Part shown: piece after piece, positions 1 through 7,948 of the stretch
How the letters are laid out: each line of letters begins with the position of its first letter
Numbering within the stretch: the stretch's first letter is position 1
Origin: Microthrixaceae bacterium
GTDB lineage: Bacteria; Actinomycetota; Acidimicrobiia; Acidimicrobiales; Microtrichaceae
Reading direction: 5' to 3'
Length of the DNA: 64,000 nt
Assembly: GCA_023958095.1 (NCBI GenBank)
Contig: JAMLGJ010000001.1
Location: 62,001 to 126,000, forward strand
The notes under the pieces: model-generated
Told to the model about the DNA's origin: nothing
The model's input: the letters and a program-made list of their open reading frames with translations, nothing else
Databases searched by the model: none
Position numbers and translations under genes: made by a program

Positions 1-368
1 CCGGTGCGCCCGTGCACGTCCTCGAGGAACAGCGCCTCCGTGCCATCGCGGTCCGAACGCCTGCCCCGCAACGCGGGTGGCCGCAGGTGGGGCTCGAACG
101 CCCTCACGGCCCCGTCGCGGTACGCGTCCGCCTCGCGACGCCAGTGGTTCCAGTGCTGCGGGTGCCCACCGGCCCCCCAGTGCGGCACGCCGCCGTCGGC
201 GTCGCGTCGCAGCACCTTGTGCACCACCGTGGAACCGTCGGCCAGGTGCACGCGCTGCACCACCCCGGTCACCGCGTTGTTGGGGTTGAACACCAGCGGC
301 TCGACCGCCGTCGCCGCGGGCAGTCCGACTGCGGCCAGGTCGGCCGCGAGCGCTTCGTCGCCCGGCAT
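1..368 (-). CDS. Partial phosphotransferase-like (APH/choline-kinase fold) protein, N-terminal part
   Basis: An open frame runs from an ATG at 368 to the window edge without a stop, giving 122 visible codons. The visible part has a short N-terminal helix, then a stretch with VVHKVL and a following HWNHWRREADAY helix. This spacing resembles the ATP-binding lysine and the alpha-C glutamate of aminoglycoside-phosphotransferase-type kinases, but the catalytic loop lies outside the window. The start is 9 nt after the stop of the SDR upstream on the same strand, so the two are probably co-transcribed and under the palindrome at 1294-1312. The family assignment is an inference from one-third of the protein. 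Confidence 0.55.
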   Translation of the reverse strand, partial: MPGDEALAADLAAVGLPAATAVEPLVFNPNNAVTGVVQRVHLADGSTVVHKVLRRDADGGVPHWGAGGHPQHWNHWRREADAYRDGAVRAFEPHLRPPALRGRRSDRDGTEALFLEDVHGRT

Positions 369-377
369 GGGCGGTGC

Positions 378-1286
378 TCAGCCGGCCCCGTACACCGGAG
401 TCGGCTCGGCTGCCTCGTCGAGCAGCGCCCCCACCACCTCGGTGAGCTCCTCGGGTTCCCAGCGGGCTCCCTTGTCCACCCGGGGACCGTGGCGGTAGCC
501 CTCGGCGATCCCGACGATTCCGCCCTCGACCTCGAAGACCCGTCCGGTCACCCCGGCGGAGGCGGGAGATGCCAGCCAGACCACGAGTGGTGACACGTTC
601 GCCGGGTCCATGGCATCGAAGGAGTCCTCGTCGACCTCGGCCATCATGTCCGCGAAGGCCTCCTCGGTCATGCGGGTGCGTGCCGCGGGCGCGAGCGCGT
701 TGGCGGTCACGCCGATGCGTCCGAGTTCGGCGGCCTGCACCAGGGTCATCGAGGCGATCGCCCCCTTCGCGGCGCTGTACGCAGCCTGGGCGATTGAGCC
801 CATGAGCCCCGCACCCGAGGAGGTGTTGATGATCCGCGCGTCGACCGCCTCACCGGCCTTGGAGAGCTTGCGCCAGTGCGCAGCCGCGTGGCGTGCCGGT
901 GCGGCATGGCCCATCACGTGGACCCGCAGCACGGCCTCCCACTCGGACTCCTCGGAGTTGACGAACATCCGGTCGCGCACGATGCCGGCGTTGTTGACCA
1001 CCGCATCGAGGCGACCGAAGCTCTCCAGGGCCAGCTGCACCATCTCGCCGGCGGAATCCCAGTCCGCCACGTCGTGTGTGGAGGCAACCGCCACCCCGCC
1101 GTTCGCGGTGATCTCGTCGACGACCTGTTGTGCCGGAGTGTCGGACGGATCGCTGCCGTCCTGGGCGACACCCAGGTCGTTGACGACCACCGAGGCACCC
1201 GCCGCGGCGAGGGCCACGGCGTGGGCCCGGCCCAGCCCACGACCGGCACCGGTCACGATCACCGAACGTTGGTCACAGATTCCCAT
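378..1286 (-). CDS. Short-chain dehydrogenase/reductase (about 300 aa, VNDLG type)
   Basis: A 302-residue NAD(P)-dependent SDR. The cofactor loop TGAGRGLG lies near residue 11, followed by VVVNDLG, the acidic segment typical of NAD-binding SDRs of the multifunctional 17-beta-hydroxysteroid/hydroxyacyl dehydrogenase type. NNAG is present, and the catalytic Ser (NTSSGAG) and YSAAK follow. The frame is open for another 117 codons upstream, but the protein homology begins at the ATG at 1286, which lies just below a 19-bp palindrome. SDRs of this length occur in actinobacterial steroid clusters. A 3-hydroxyacyl-CoA or hydroxysteroid substrate is likely from the neighbours but not shown by the sequence. 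Confidence 0.88.
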   Translation of the reverse strand: MGICDQRSVIVTGAGRGLGRAHAVALAAAGASVVVNDLGVAQDGSDPSDTPAQQVVDEITANGGVAVASTHDVADWDSAGEMVQLALESFGRLDAVVNNAGIVRDRMFVNSEESEWEAVLRVHVMGHAAPARHAAAHWRKLSKAGEAVDARIINTSSGAGLMGSIAQAAYSAAKGAIASMTLVQAAELGRIGVTANALAPAARTRMTEEAFADMMAEVDEDSFDAMDPANVSPLVVWLASPASAGVTGRVFEVEGGIVGIAEGYRHGPRVDKGARWEPEELTEVVGALLDEAAEPTPVYGAG

Positions 1287-1293
1287 CACCAGA

Positions 1294-1312
1294 ATCTGAC
1301 ACCCCGTCAGAT
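1294..1312. promoter_or_regulatory. Palindromic operator candidate (site 1 of 3)
   Basis: ATCTGACACCCCGTCAGAT is a perfect 7-bp inverted repeat around a 5-bp centre. It sits 8 bp upstream of the SDR start and between that gene and the divergent LLM oxidoreductase at 1401. Very similar palindromes precede ipdA (19909) and the DUF35/thiolase operon (23995). Size and symmetry fit a TetR-family dimer. No regulator gene for it is seen in the window. Confidence 0.6.
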
Positions 1313-1400
1313 GCCACGGCAAACCGAGTACTCTCTGCTCCGTCCCGACGGGCCCGCAACCGGAGGGCCCAACCTCCCTACCGGACCGAGGAGGCCCCGG

Positions 1401-2240
1401 ATGCGCTTCGGTGTGACGATGTTCGCAACGGACGTCTCGATGGGCGTTCCCGAGCTCGCCGTCGAGGCCGAACAGCGCGGCTTCGATTCCCTGTGGGTGC
1501 CCGAGCACACGCACATCCCGACCTCGCGGGTGACACCGCCACCAACCGGCGACGAGGTGCTCCCCGAGGAGTACAAGCGCTCGGTCGACCCGCTCGTGGC
1601 GCTCGCGGCGGCCGCTTCGGTCACGTCGCGCATCCACCTCGGCACCGGTGTGCTCCTACCGGCCCAGCGGGAGCCGCTGGTCACCGCGAAGGCCCTGGCG
1701 ACCCTCCAGGACCTCTCCGGGGGTCGCCTCGAACTCGGTGTCGGCTTCGGCTGGAACCGCGACGAGATCGAGCACCACGGGATCGCCTTCGCACGGCGTC
1801 GGGACGTGGCCCGTGAGCACGTGCTCGCGATGAGGGCCCTCTGGAGCGACGACGAGGCCGCTTTCGACGGCGAGCACGTCTCCTTCTCCCCCAGCTGGTC
1901 CTGGCCCAAGCCGCAGGTGCCCATCCCGGTGCTGCTGGGTGGGGGTGCAGGCCCCAGGCTCATGGCCCACGCCGTGGAGTGGGCGGACGGCTGGATCCCC
2001 ATCGGGGGCAGCGGGCTGGCAGAGCAGATCCCGCGCTACCGAGCGGCGCTGGAGGCCGCCGGGCGCGACCCCGATGCTGCCCGGGTGGTCCCCTTCGGCT
2101 CCCATCCCAGCGCCGAGAAGATCGAGCACTTCGCGTCGATCGGTGTGTCGGAGTGCGTCTTCAGGCTCCCATCCGCACCCCGTGGCGAGGTGCTCGAACA
2201 GCTCGAGGCCCAGGCGGAGCTGCTGCAACGCATCCTCTGA
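1401..2240 (+). CDS. LLM-class F420-dependent oxidoreductase (probable)
   Basis: A 279-residue luciferase-like TIM-barrel protein. It starts MRFGVTMFATD and carries the family landmarks GFDSLWVPEHTH, the PLVALAAAASVT segment with IHLGTGVLL, RLELGVGFGWNRDEIE, and a C-terminal substrate/cofactor-binding region with EWADGWIPIG. The frame is open much further upstream, but ATG 1401 is preceded by GAGGAGG about 8 nt away and matches the family start. Actinobacterial members of this group mostly use F420; flavin use cannot be excluded from sequence. It is divergent from the SDR and shares the palindrome at 1294-1312 with it. Confidence 0.85.
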   Translation: MRFGVTMFATDVSMGVPELAVEAEQRGFDSLWVPEHTHIPTSRVTPPPTGDEVLPEEYKRSVDPLVALAAAASVTSRIHLGTGVLLPAQREPLVTAKALATLQDLSGGRLELGVGFGWNRDEIEHHGIAFARRRDVAREHVLAMRALWSDDEAAFDGEHVSFSPSWSWPKPQVPIPVLLGGGAGPRLMAHAVEWADGWIPIGGSGLAEQIPRYRAALEAAGRDPDAARVVPFGSHPSAEKIEHFASIGVSECVFRLPSAPRGEVLEQLEAQAELLQRIL

Positions 2241-2315
2241 GCCGTCCGATCACGGTGCAACACTGGCCCGGAGTGCTCCGGAACCACGGAGTGCTGCCGC
2301 ACCACGGAGGACCAT

Positions 2316-2591
2316 ATGCGCAACATGGGTGAGTCGGACCACCTGCCGGGGGAGCCGGATGAGGACCACGGGGGTTTCCACCCGAGCGGCAAGCAGGTCG
2401 GTGGAGCGATCATCGCGGTGGTCCTGTTGGTGTTCATCGCCGTCAACAGCACCTCCACCGAGGTATCGCTGATCTTCTTCTCACCGACACTGCCGCTGTG
2501 GCTCGTGCTGGCGGTGACGGCACTGCTCGGCTTCGGTGTCGGAATGCTCGTGGGTGGCCGCCGCACCAAGGCCAGGATGTCGCGCAAGTAG
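2316..2591 (+). CDS. LapA/DUF1049-domain small membrane protein
   Basis: A 91-residue protein with an acidic, proline-rich N-terminal tail and two hydrophobic segments (about residues 29-45 and 57-80), followed by a basic C-terminus GGRRTKARMSRK. The segment IAVNSTSTEVSLIFF followed by a second membrane helix is typical of the LapA_dom family, which is associated in other bacteria with envelope or lipopolysaccharide assembly; its role in actinobacteria is not established. GGAGG lies 5 nt before the ATG. It is a single gene, ending at a repeat and hairpin shared with the convergent sulfotransferase. Confidence 0.82.
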   Translation: MRNMGESDHLPGEPDEDHGGFHPSGKQVGGAIIAVVLLVFIAVNSTSTEVSLIFFSPTLPLWLVLAVTALLGFGVGMLVGGRRTKARMSRK

Positions 2592-2602
2592 CCGGACCGG
2601 GC

Positions 2603-2632
2603 CTCCCGGACGCAGAACTCCCGGACGCAGAA
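2603..2632. repeat. Two exact copies of a 15-bp direct repeat
   Basis: CTCCCGGACGCAGAA is present twice in tandem just after the LapA stop, in the short gap before the convergent sulfotransferase. No coding role is visible. Confidence 0.85.
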
Positions 2633-2636
2633 CCCC

Positions 2637-2654
2637 CCTCAGGAACCCCTGAGG
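2637..2654. terminator. Short hairpin between convergent genes
   Basis: CCTCAGG-AACC-CCTGAGG forms a 7-bp stem with a 4-nt loop. It overlaps the stop codon of the sulfotransferase and lies 45 nt after the LapA stop, so it could end the plus-strand transcript. No T-tract follows, as is common at high GC. Confidence 0.45.
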
Positions 2655-3565
2655 CTCTCGCGAAGGCGCGCGACGACCTGTTTGCGCCCGATCTCACCGG
2701 GTGCGCGCAGCAGCCTTGCCCCGTAGGTCTCGGCCTGGGCCCACAGCCTGCGCGGCAGTGACAGCCTGCGTGCACCGGTGGCCAGCTCCGGTTCGTAGCC
2801 GAGCGCGGTCATCTCCTCGAAGCAGTACTCCTCCATGCGCCTCTGCAGGTCCGCGTCGAGGTTGTTGCGCCATCCCTCCAGACGGTCCGGATCACCCGGG
2901 AAGCGCTCGAGCAGCTCGTCGATCGGATCGGTCGACAGTCCGGCCCCCTCGAAGAGCCACTCCAGGTGGCCACGGGGATCGCGCGCGGCCTCCACCAGGT
3001 CGACGACCCGGTAGCGCTCGTCGCCGGGCAATCGGTCGAGGATCCACCTGGCGTGGGTGAGCCAGTACATGGCGGAGTAGTCGAGGCTGTGCCCGAACTT
3101 GGCGGACTGCGAGGCCACCACTCCGCGGGGGTCGCGCACGAGCACCAGGAATCGGCTGTCCGGCCAGTGCTGTTCGAGCACCGGGGTCTGTTCGATGCGC
3201 AGCATCTTGTTGCCCCAGTGGCTCGTGTCCTCCACGGCCCGGAAGAGGTGCTCGCACACCGTGGCCCAACCGGGGGAGGCCTCGTGGGCCTCGTGCACCC
3301 GCAGTGCGAGGTCGGGCCGTGTGAACGCGGCCTCGTTGTTGCCCGCGTTGCTCGGATCGTCCACACCGAGGCGGATGTCCTCGAGCAGGCCCGCCATCGC
3401 GAGCGGGTCACCCAGACGGTCCCGCCAGCGCTCGTAGAAGCCGATGCCCTCGATCGGGATCTTCGACTCGTAGCCCATCGAGACATCCGGATGCGACGCC
3501 ACCAGGTCGAACATCCAGCTGGTTCCGCTGCGGGTGGTGCCCACTATCCACAGTGCCGTTGCCAT
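2639..3565 (-). CDS. Sulfotransferase family protein
   Basis: A 308-residue PAPS-dependent sulfotransferase-fold protein. The 5'-phosphosulfate loop is seen as IVGTTRSGTSW at residues 7-17. The 3'-phosphate-binding segment VLVRDPRGVVASQSAKF lies in the middle, with the usual arginine and serine. It is the last gene of a minus-strand operon, starting 8 nt after an SDR and following an acyl-CoA dehydrogenase. The acceptor is unknown. The context suggests a lipid, sterol or polyketide hydroxyl, but that is inference. The N-terminal start is fixed by the loop close to the terminus. Confidence 0.85.
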   Translation of the reverse strand: MATALWIVGTTRSGTSWMFDLVASHPDVSMGYESKIPIEGIGFYERWRDRLGDPLAMAGLLEDIRLGVDDPSNAGNNEAAFTRPDLALRVHEAHEASPGWATVCEHLFRAVEDTSHWGNKMLRIEQTPVLEQHWPDSRFLVLVRDPRGVVASQSAKFGHSLDYSAMYWLTHARWILDRLPGDERYRVVDLVEAARDPRGHLEWLFEGAGLSTDPIDELLERFPGDPDRLEGWRNNLDADLQRRMEEYCFEEMTALGYEPELATGARRLSLPRRLWAQAETYGARLLRAPGEIGRKQVVARLRESLRGS

Positions 3566-3573
3566 GGTTCAGC

Positions 3574-4455
3574 CTACGCCGAGGGGGGCATCCAGTGCCC
3601 TGCGTTGACGGGGATGGCAACACCGGTCACACACCTTGCGAGCGGAGAGGCCAGGAACACCACCGATCCGGCTATCTCGGATGAATGGGGCAGGTAGCCG
3701 AGCGCCGTCTCCTGTGCCCGTTCGGCGTAGATGTCCTCCCAGTCGACCTCGGGGCCGCGGTCGGCCGCCTGCCACTCGAAGTAGATCTTCACGCTGTCAC
3801 CCCAGATGTAGCCCGGGTGCACTGAGTTGACCCTGATCCCGTACTCGCCGAGTTCCACCGCGAGCGTCTTGGTCACAGCACCCAGCGCCGCCTTCGACGC
3901 CGCGTACGACCCGGCTCCCGCTTCGATGTGCTGGACCGACATCGTGTTGACCATCACCACCCGGGCGTCCCCGGTGCGGTCCGACGCGGCGCGCAGCAGC
4001 GGCAGCAGGGCCTGTGTGAGCTGCAGGGTGCCGAGGTAGTTGACCTCGAGCGGACGCCGCCAGCGCGAGAGGTCCGCGTCCTCGAAACGCACGTGCTCAC
4101 CGGCATGGAACGCGGAGTTGACGAGGATGTCGAGGCTTCCACCGAAGTCCTGTTCCAGTCGCGCCGCAACTGCCCGGCAGTCCTCCTCGGAGGTCACACT
4201 GCCCTGGATCTCGAGAGCCTCGCGGCCCAGCGCCCGCACCTCCTCCGCCACCGACGGCACCCAGCGGTCCGACCGTGCCAGCAGCGCGATGTCGGCTCCC
4301 TGGGCCGCCAGACCGAGCGCTATGTCGCGCCCCATGCCCGGACCGATGCCACTCACCAGGGCCCTGTGCCCGGCGAGCATCTGGCCCGGCACCGGCGGCC
4401 GTGCGGCCTCGGAGGGCTCACCCACGCCCTGCCCGGATCCCGTTGGCCGGTTCAT
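3574..4455 (-). CDS. Short-chain dehydrogenase/reductase with NSAF in place of NNAG
   Basis: A 293-residue SDR with about 30 extra N-terminal residues before the Rossmann start (LVSGIGPGMGRDIA). The ATG at 4455 is preferred over the one at 4467 because GGGAGGG lies 3 nt before it. The catalytic set is NTMS and YAASK. The usual NNAG after beta-4 reads NSAF, and the glycine loop is SGIGPGMG, so this is a divergent SDR. The C-terminus keeps the PVNAGHW block. It lies between an acyl-CoA dehydrogenase (34 nt upstream) and a sulfotransferase (8 nt downstream), suggesting an oxidation-reduction-sulfation or degradation series on one substrate. Confidence 0.86.
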   Translation of the reverse strand: MNRPTGSGQGVGEPSEAARPPVPGQMLAGHRALVSGIGPGMGRDIALGLAAQGADIALLARSDRWVPSVAEEVRALGREALEIQGSVTSEEDCRAVAARLEQDFGGSLDILVNSAFHAGEHVRFEDADLSRWRRPLEVNYLGTLQLTQALLPLLRAASDRTGDARVVMVNTMSVQHIEAGAGSYAASKAALGAVTKTLAVELGEYGIRVNSVHPGYIWGDSVKIYFEWQAADRGPEVDWEDIYAERAQETALGYLPHSSEIAGSVVFLASPLARCVTGVAIPVNAGHWMPPSA

Positions 4456-4489
4456 GGGCCCTCCCATCGGTGGTCACTCGACTGCGGTT

Positions 4490-5719
4490 TCACGAGCGTC
4501 GGGTCTCCTTCCAGGGAAGCTCCCTGGTGTCGTCGGGTTCGCGCGGCAGCCCCAGGACCTGTTCACCCAGGTTGTTGCGGTGCACCTCCTCGGTACCCCC
4601 ACCGATGCGGGAGGCGAACTGGTTGAGGCACTGGTACTGCCAGAATCCGTCGCCCTCGGCGTCGCTGCCCAGAGTTCCCTCGGCGCCCTCCATGTCCAGG
4701 GCCAGCTCGACGCGATGGCTGAGCGCCCTGGTGAAGAAGTTCTTGAGCAGCGATCCGTGCAGGGCGAGCTCGTAGCGGCCGGTCATGACCGCCGTCTGGG
4801 TGCGCCAACCCATCCAGCGCAGGACGGCCTCGTTCGTGTACACCCGCGCCAGTTCCTGGCGCAGGATCGGATCCCGCGTCGCCCCGGTCCGTCGTGCGGT
4901 GGCGATCACCGCGTCGAAGCCGGTCGACTGGCTCGCCCCGGAGATCATCTGGCTCTCGGAACGCATGGTCGTGCGGGCCACCCGCCATCCCTCGCCGACC
5001 TCACCCACCACGTTCGCCTGTGGCACCCGCACTCCGGAGAGGAACACCTCGTTGAAGTGCGCCACCCCCTGGGCCTGCACGAGTGGGCGCACCTCCACGC
5101 CCTCGGCCGCCATGTCCACGATGAAGTACGTGATGCCCTTGTGCTTGGGGGCATCCGGGTCACTGCGGGCGATGAGGATCCCGAAGTCCGCATGCTGGGC
5201 ACTGGAGGTCCACACCTTCTGGCCGTCGATCACCCACTCGTCGCCGTCGCGCACCGCCCGGGTCGCCAACGACGCGAGGTCGGACCCGGCACCGGGCTCA
5301 CTGAAGAGCTGGCACCACGCCTCCTGCCCCGACAGCAGCGGTGGAAGGTAGCGCGCCCGTTGCTCGTCGGTGCCGTGCTGCATGATGGTGGGTCCGACCA
5401 GGGCCTGCGCGGCGGTGATGAATCCCGACGCCACGTCGAAGCGGGCCATCTCCTGGTTGAACACGATCTGGTGCGCCGGGGTCAGGCCCCGGCCACCGAA
5501 CTCACGGGGCCATGTCAGCCCCGCCCAGCCGTGCTCGTACAGGAGTCCCTGCCACTCGACGCACCGGCGCCGGAAGTCCTCCGCCACCTCGGGATCGGTG
5601 GAGGCCGCGTTGCGCGACCAGTCGCGGTCGTCGCCGCGACGTGGTTCGGCATGCGCGGCGAGGAACGCTGCTGCCTCTGCACGGAACTCGGCCAGTTCTG
5701 GGGTGTCCTCGAAGTCCAC
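4490..5719 (-). CDS. Acyl-CoA dehydrogenase
   Basis: A 409-residue flavoprotein of the FadE family that introduces an alpha-beta double bond into an acyl-CoA. It shows the N-terminal helical domain, LFSEPGAGSDLA and VWTSSAQHADF of the FAD/substrate region, and near the C-terminus GGGTEEVHRNNLGEQVLGLPRE, where the FAD adenine and family signature lie. It starts with GTG at 5719, 24 bp below a KstR-like palindrome (5743-5756), and heads an operon with an SDR and a sulfotransferase. The chain-length or steroid substrate cannot be read from the sequence; the upstream box hints at sterol-linked regulation. Confidence 0.92.
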   Translation of the reverse strand: MDFEDTPELAEFRAEAAAFLAAHAEPRRGDDRDWSRNAASTDPEVAEDFRRRCVEWQGLLYEHGWAGLTWPREFGGRGLTPAHQIVFNQEMARFDVASGFITAAQALVGPTIMQHGTDEQRARYLPPLLSGQEAWCQLFSEPGAGSDLASLATRAVRDGDEWVIDGQKVWTSSAQHADFGILIARSDPDAPKHKGITYFIVDMAAEGVEVRPLVQAQGVAHFNEVFLSGVRVPQANVVGEVGEGWRVARTTMRSESQMISGASQSTGFDAVIATARRTGATRDPILRQELARVYTNEAVLRWMGWRTQTAVMTGRYELALHGSLLKNFFTRALSHRVELALDMEGAEGTLGSDAEGDGFWQYQCLNQFASRIGGGTEEVHRNNLGEQVLGLPREPDDTRELPWKETRRS

Positions 5720-5742
5720 CCCGGGATGGTAGGCCCCGCAAG

Positions 5743-5756
5743 TGGAACGCGTTCCA
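5743..5756. promoter_or_regulatory. KstR-like operator box
   Basis: TGGAACGCGTTCCA is a perfect 14-bp palindrome that fits the published KstR consensus TNNAACNNGTTNNA of mycobacteria. It lies 24 bp upstream of the GTG of the acyl-CoA dehydrogenase and within the 55-bp gap to the preceding gene, the position expected for a repressor site. No kstR gene is in the window. Confidence 0.6.
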
Positions 5757-5774
5757 ATCTGTGCACCGACCCGC

Positions 5775-6485
5775 TCAGGTTCCGCCGGTCACCACCCCTG
5801 CTGCATCCAGTTCCAGGACCCTGAGACCGAGGAGGCCGGCCCGTTCGCTCACCTCGCCCACCGGGTCGGGATCCGAGGCCACGTCGGCGAAGATCCACCG
5901 GGCCGCCCAGCGGCGCATCACCACCAGGCGTCCCGGGCCCGTCCCCGGGGTTCCCGGCGACGGTCCCGCAGCCTCCCGGAGTCCCAGGTGCAACCCGATT
6001 CGTGCGTACGGATCGGGGTCCTTCGGCAGGGCAGGGTCGGGCGCAACGGCCACGAAGTCGGAACCGTCGCTCCGCAACGCCCCGAGGGCGGGCAACAGGG
6101 AGTTCCACGGCGCCGTCGCCCCGGTTGTGACCACCAGGAACTCGCTGCACGAGGCGAGGCTGGCCGCGTCCAGCTCCGCGGCAGGTCCCCCCGCGGGACG
6201 GGTCACCAGGCGCACCGAGTCACCGTGGTCATCCACGGCGGAGATGACCTCGCGCCGGAGCGGATTGGTGTGGTCGTCGAGGATCAGGAACTCGACGCGC
6301 TCCCCCGCCGGAACGGCGCGTTCGGCCGCCCCGCAGAACAACACCGCGTCGCCGGGGTGGCGAGCCGACACCACGAACCCCAGCGAGCTGCCGCGGCCCG
6401 TGTCACCGCCCCGGCCCGTGGGCCCGGGTCGTCCCGAAGCGCCCGGGCCGTGGGTGTGTGGGTTGTCCTGTGTCGAGTCCGCCAT
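5775..6485 (-). CDS. Hypothetical protein, 236 aa
   Basis: No family recognised. The first 30 residues are Gly/Pro/Asp-rich and probably disordered. The rest has alternating hydrophobic strands and helices (VEFLILDDHTN, EFLVVTTGA, DFVAVAPDPALPKDPDPYARIG, GRLVVMRRWAARWIFADV), which suggests an alpha/beta fold. No signal peptide or membrane segment is seen. Codon bias and the ATG at 6483-6485 support coding on this strand over the overlapping open frames. It lies between fadA6 and the acyl-CoA dehydrogenase on the same strand. It may be co-transcribed with fadA6, 142 nt upstream, but a palindrome in that gap suggests its own control. Confidence 0.6.
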   Translation of the reverse strand: MADSTQDNPHTHGPGASGRPGPTGRGGDTGRGSSLGFVVSARHPGDAVLFCGAAERAVPAGERVEFLILDDHTNPLRREVISAVDDHGDSVRLVTRPAGGPAAELDAASLASCSEFLVVTTGATAPWNSLLPALGALRSDGSDFVAVAPDPALPKDPDPYARIGLHLGLREAAGPSPGTPGTGPGRLVVMRRWAARWIFADVASDPDPVGEVSERAGLLGLRVLELDAAGVVTGGT

Positions 6486-6547
6486 CGGTCCTGTCCGTCG
6501 TGTCCGCCACCGGATCCATCGGCAGCCGTAGTGACGACTTCAGCGTT

Positions 6548-6561
6548 TGGCGGATCCGCCA
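6548..6561. promoter_or_regulatory. 14-bp perfect palindrome
   Basis: TGGCGGATCCGCCA lies in the 142-bp gap between fadA6 and the 236-residue hypothetical protein, about 63 bp before the latter's start. It is followed by further GGCGGATCC and CGGATCC half-copies to about 6583. It could be an operator for the hypothetical gene or a small hairpin in the fadA6 3' region. Confidence 0.3.
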
Positions 6562-6627
6562 GGCGGATCCTGCCATCGGATCCATGTGTCCACCCCGCTC
6601 CCCCCGGGGTGAGCGACCCCGCGGCCC

Positions 6628-7776
6628 TCAGAGCCGTTCGATGATGGTGACGTTCGCCTGTCCCCCGCCTTCGCACATCGTCTGCAGCCCGTAGCGGCCA
6701 CCGGTGCGCTCCAGCTCGTTCAACAGGGTCGTCATGAGGCGCGCCCCGGTCGCACCCAGGGGGTGTCCGAGGGCGATCGCGCCACCGTTGACGTTGACCT
6801 TCCCGTGGTCGACGTCCAGTTCCTTCTCCCACGCCAGGACCACCGATGCGAAGGCCTCGTTGATCTCGACGAGGTCGATGTCGTCCATCGACATGCCGGA
6901 GCGTTCCAACGCGTAGCGGGTCGCGGGAATCGGGGCGGAGAGCATCCTGATCGGGTCCTCGCCGCGCACGGAGAGGTGCTGCACCCGGGCCCGCGGCTTC
7001 AGGCCGTGGTCCTTCACCGCCTGTTCCGAGGCGACCAGGATCGCCGCCGAGGCATCGGAGATCTGCGAGGCCAGGGCCGCGGTCAGGCGGCCTCCCTCGA
7101 CCAGCGGGGCGAGGCTGCGGATCTTCTCCAGGTCGGGTTCGCGGGGGCCCTCGTCGTGGTCCAGGCCGGCCAGGGGCGCGATCTCGGGCTCGAATCGCCC
7201 CTCGGCGCGGGCGGCGATGGCGCGGTTGTGGCTGGTGACCGCGAACTCCTCCATGTCCTCCCGGGATATGTCCCAGTTCTCCGCGATCATCTCGGCGCCG
7301 CGGAACTGGCTCACCTCCTGGGTGCCGTAGCGCTGCTGCCAGCCCTCGGATCCCGAGAAGGGGTCGTCGAAGCCGTAGGCCTCGCCGGCGAGCATGGCCG
7401 CGGAGATGGGGATCGACGACATGTTCTGGACGCCCCCGGCCACGACCAGGTCGGAGGTTCCCGACATCACGGCCTGCGCAGCGAAGTGAACTGCCTGCTG
7501 GGAGGATCCGCACTGGCGGTCGACGGTCGTGCCGGGCACGTGTTCGGGAAGGCCCGCGGTCAGCCAGCAGGTGCGGGCGACATCGCCCGCCTGGGGACCG
7601 ATCGTGTCGACACACCCGAACACCACGTCCTCCACCGCGGCGGGGTCGACCCCGGTGCGCTCCATCAGCGCACCGATCGAATGTGCTCCCAGGTCGGCCG
7701 GGTGCACCGCAGCGAGGCCACCACCACGGCGGCCCACCGGTGAACGGACTGCGTCGACTATGTATGCCTCGGGCAC
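6628..7776 (-). CDS. fadA6: Acetyl-CoA acyltransferase (thiolase), FadA6 type
   Basis: A 382-residue thiolase that cleaves 3-oxoacyl-CoA. The nucleophile cysteine is in VDRQCGSSQQA, with NGGAIALGHPLGATGAR and CEGGGQANVTIIERL carrying the second histidine and cysteine. It closely resembles the mycobacterial steroid ring C/D thiolase FadA6 from memory, including QRYGTQEVSQFRGAEMIAE and the N-terminus with VHPADLGA, rather than the side-chain thiolase FadA5. The GTG start at 7776 has GGAGGAG 8 nt upstream. FadA6 acts late in the HIP pathway, after ring opening by IpdAB. Here it stands apart from ipdABC by about 9 kb. Confidence 0.9.
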   Translation of the reverse strand: MPEAYIVDAVRSPVGRRGGGLAAVHPADLGAHSIGALMERTGVDPAAVEDVVFGCVDTIGPQAGDVARTCWLTAGLPEHVPGTTVDRQCGSSQQAVHFAAQAVMSGTSDLVVAGGVQNMSSIPISAAMLAGEAYGFDDPFSGSEGWQQRYGTQEVSQFRGAEMIAENWDISREDMEEFAVTSHNRAIAARAEGRFEPEIAPLAGLDHDEGPREPDLEKIRSLAPLVEGGRLTAALASQISDASAAILVASEQAVKDHGLKPRARVQHLSVRGEDPIRMLSAPIPATRYALERSGMSMDDIDLVEINEAFASVVLAWEKELDVDHGKVNVNGGAIALGHPLGATGARLMTTLLNELERTGGRYGLQTMCEGGGQANVTIIERL

Positions 7777-7948
7777 TTCGCTGCTCCTCCGGACGGATCA
7801 TTCGGCTGCTCGCAGGGCGAGCCTGCGCGTGTCACCGTAACCCCGCGAATCGGAGCCACCCCATTCGGGTGGGACCAGTCGGGGCCCGGCGCGGGCCCGG
7901 CGGGCACTTCTCGGCCCCGGAGTCGCCGCGATCGACCAGAATGTCGGG

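Noticed and set aside
378-1637. 117 extra N-terminal codons of the SDR to 1637
   Set aside because: They run into the divergent LLM oxidoreductase and its promoter; the SDR homology begins at ATG 1286.
4040-5824. 594-codon open frame on the plus strand
   Set aside because: It is the antisense of an acyl-CoA dehydrogenase and SDR; composition is low-complexity Arg/Ser/Gly and no family is seen.
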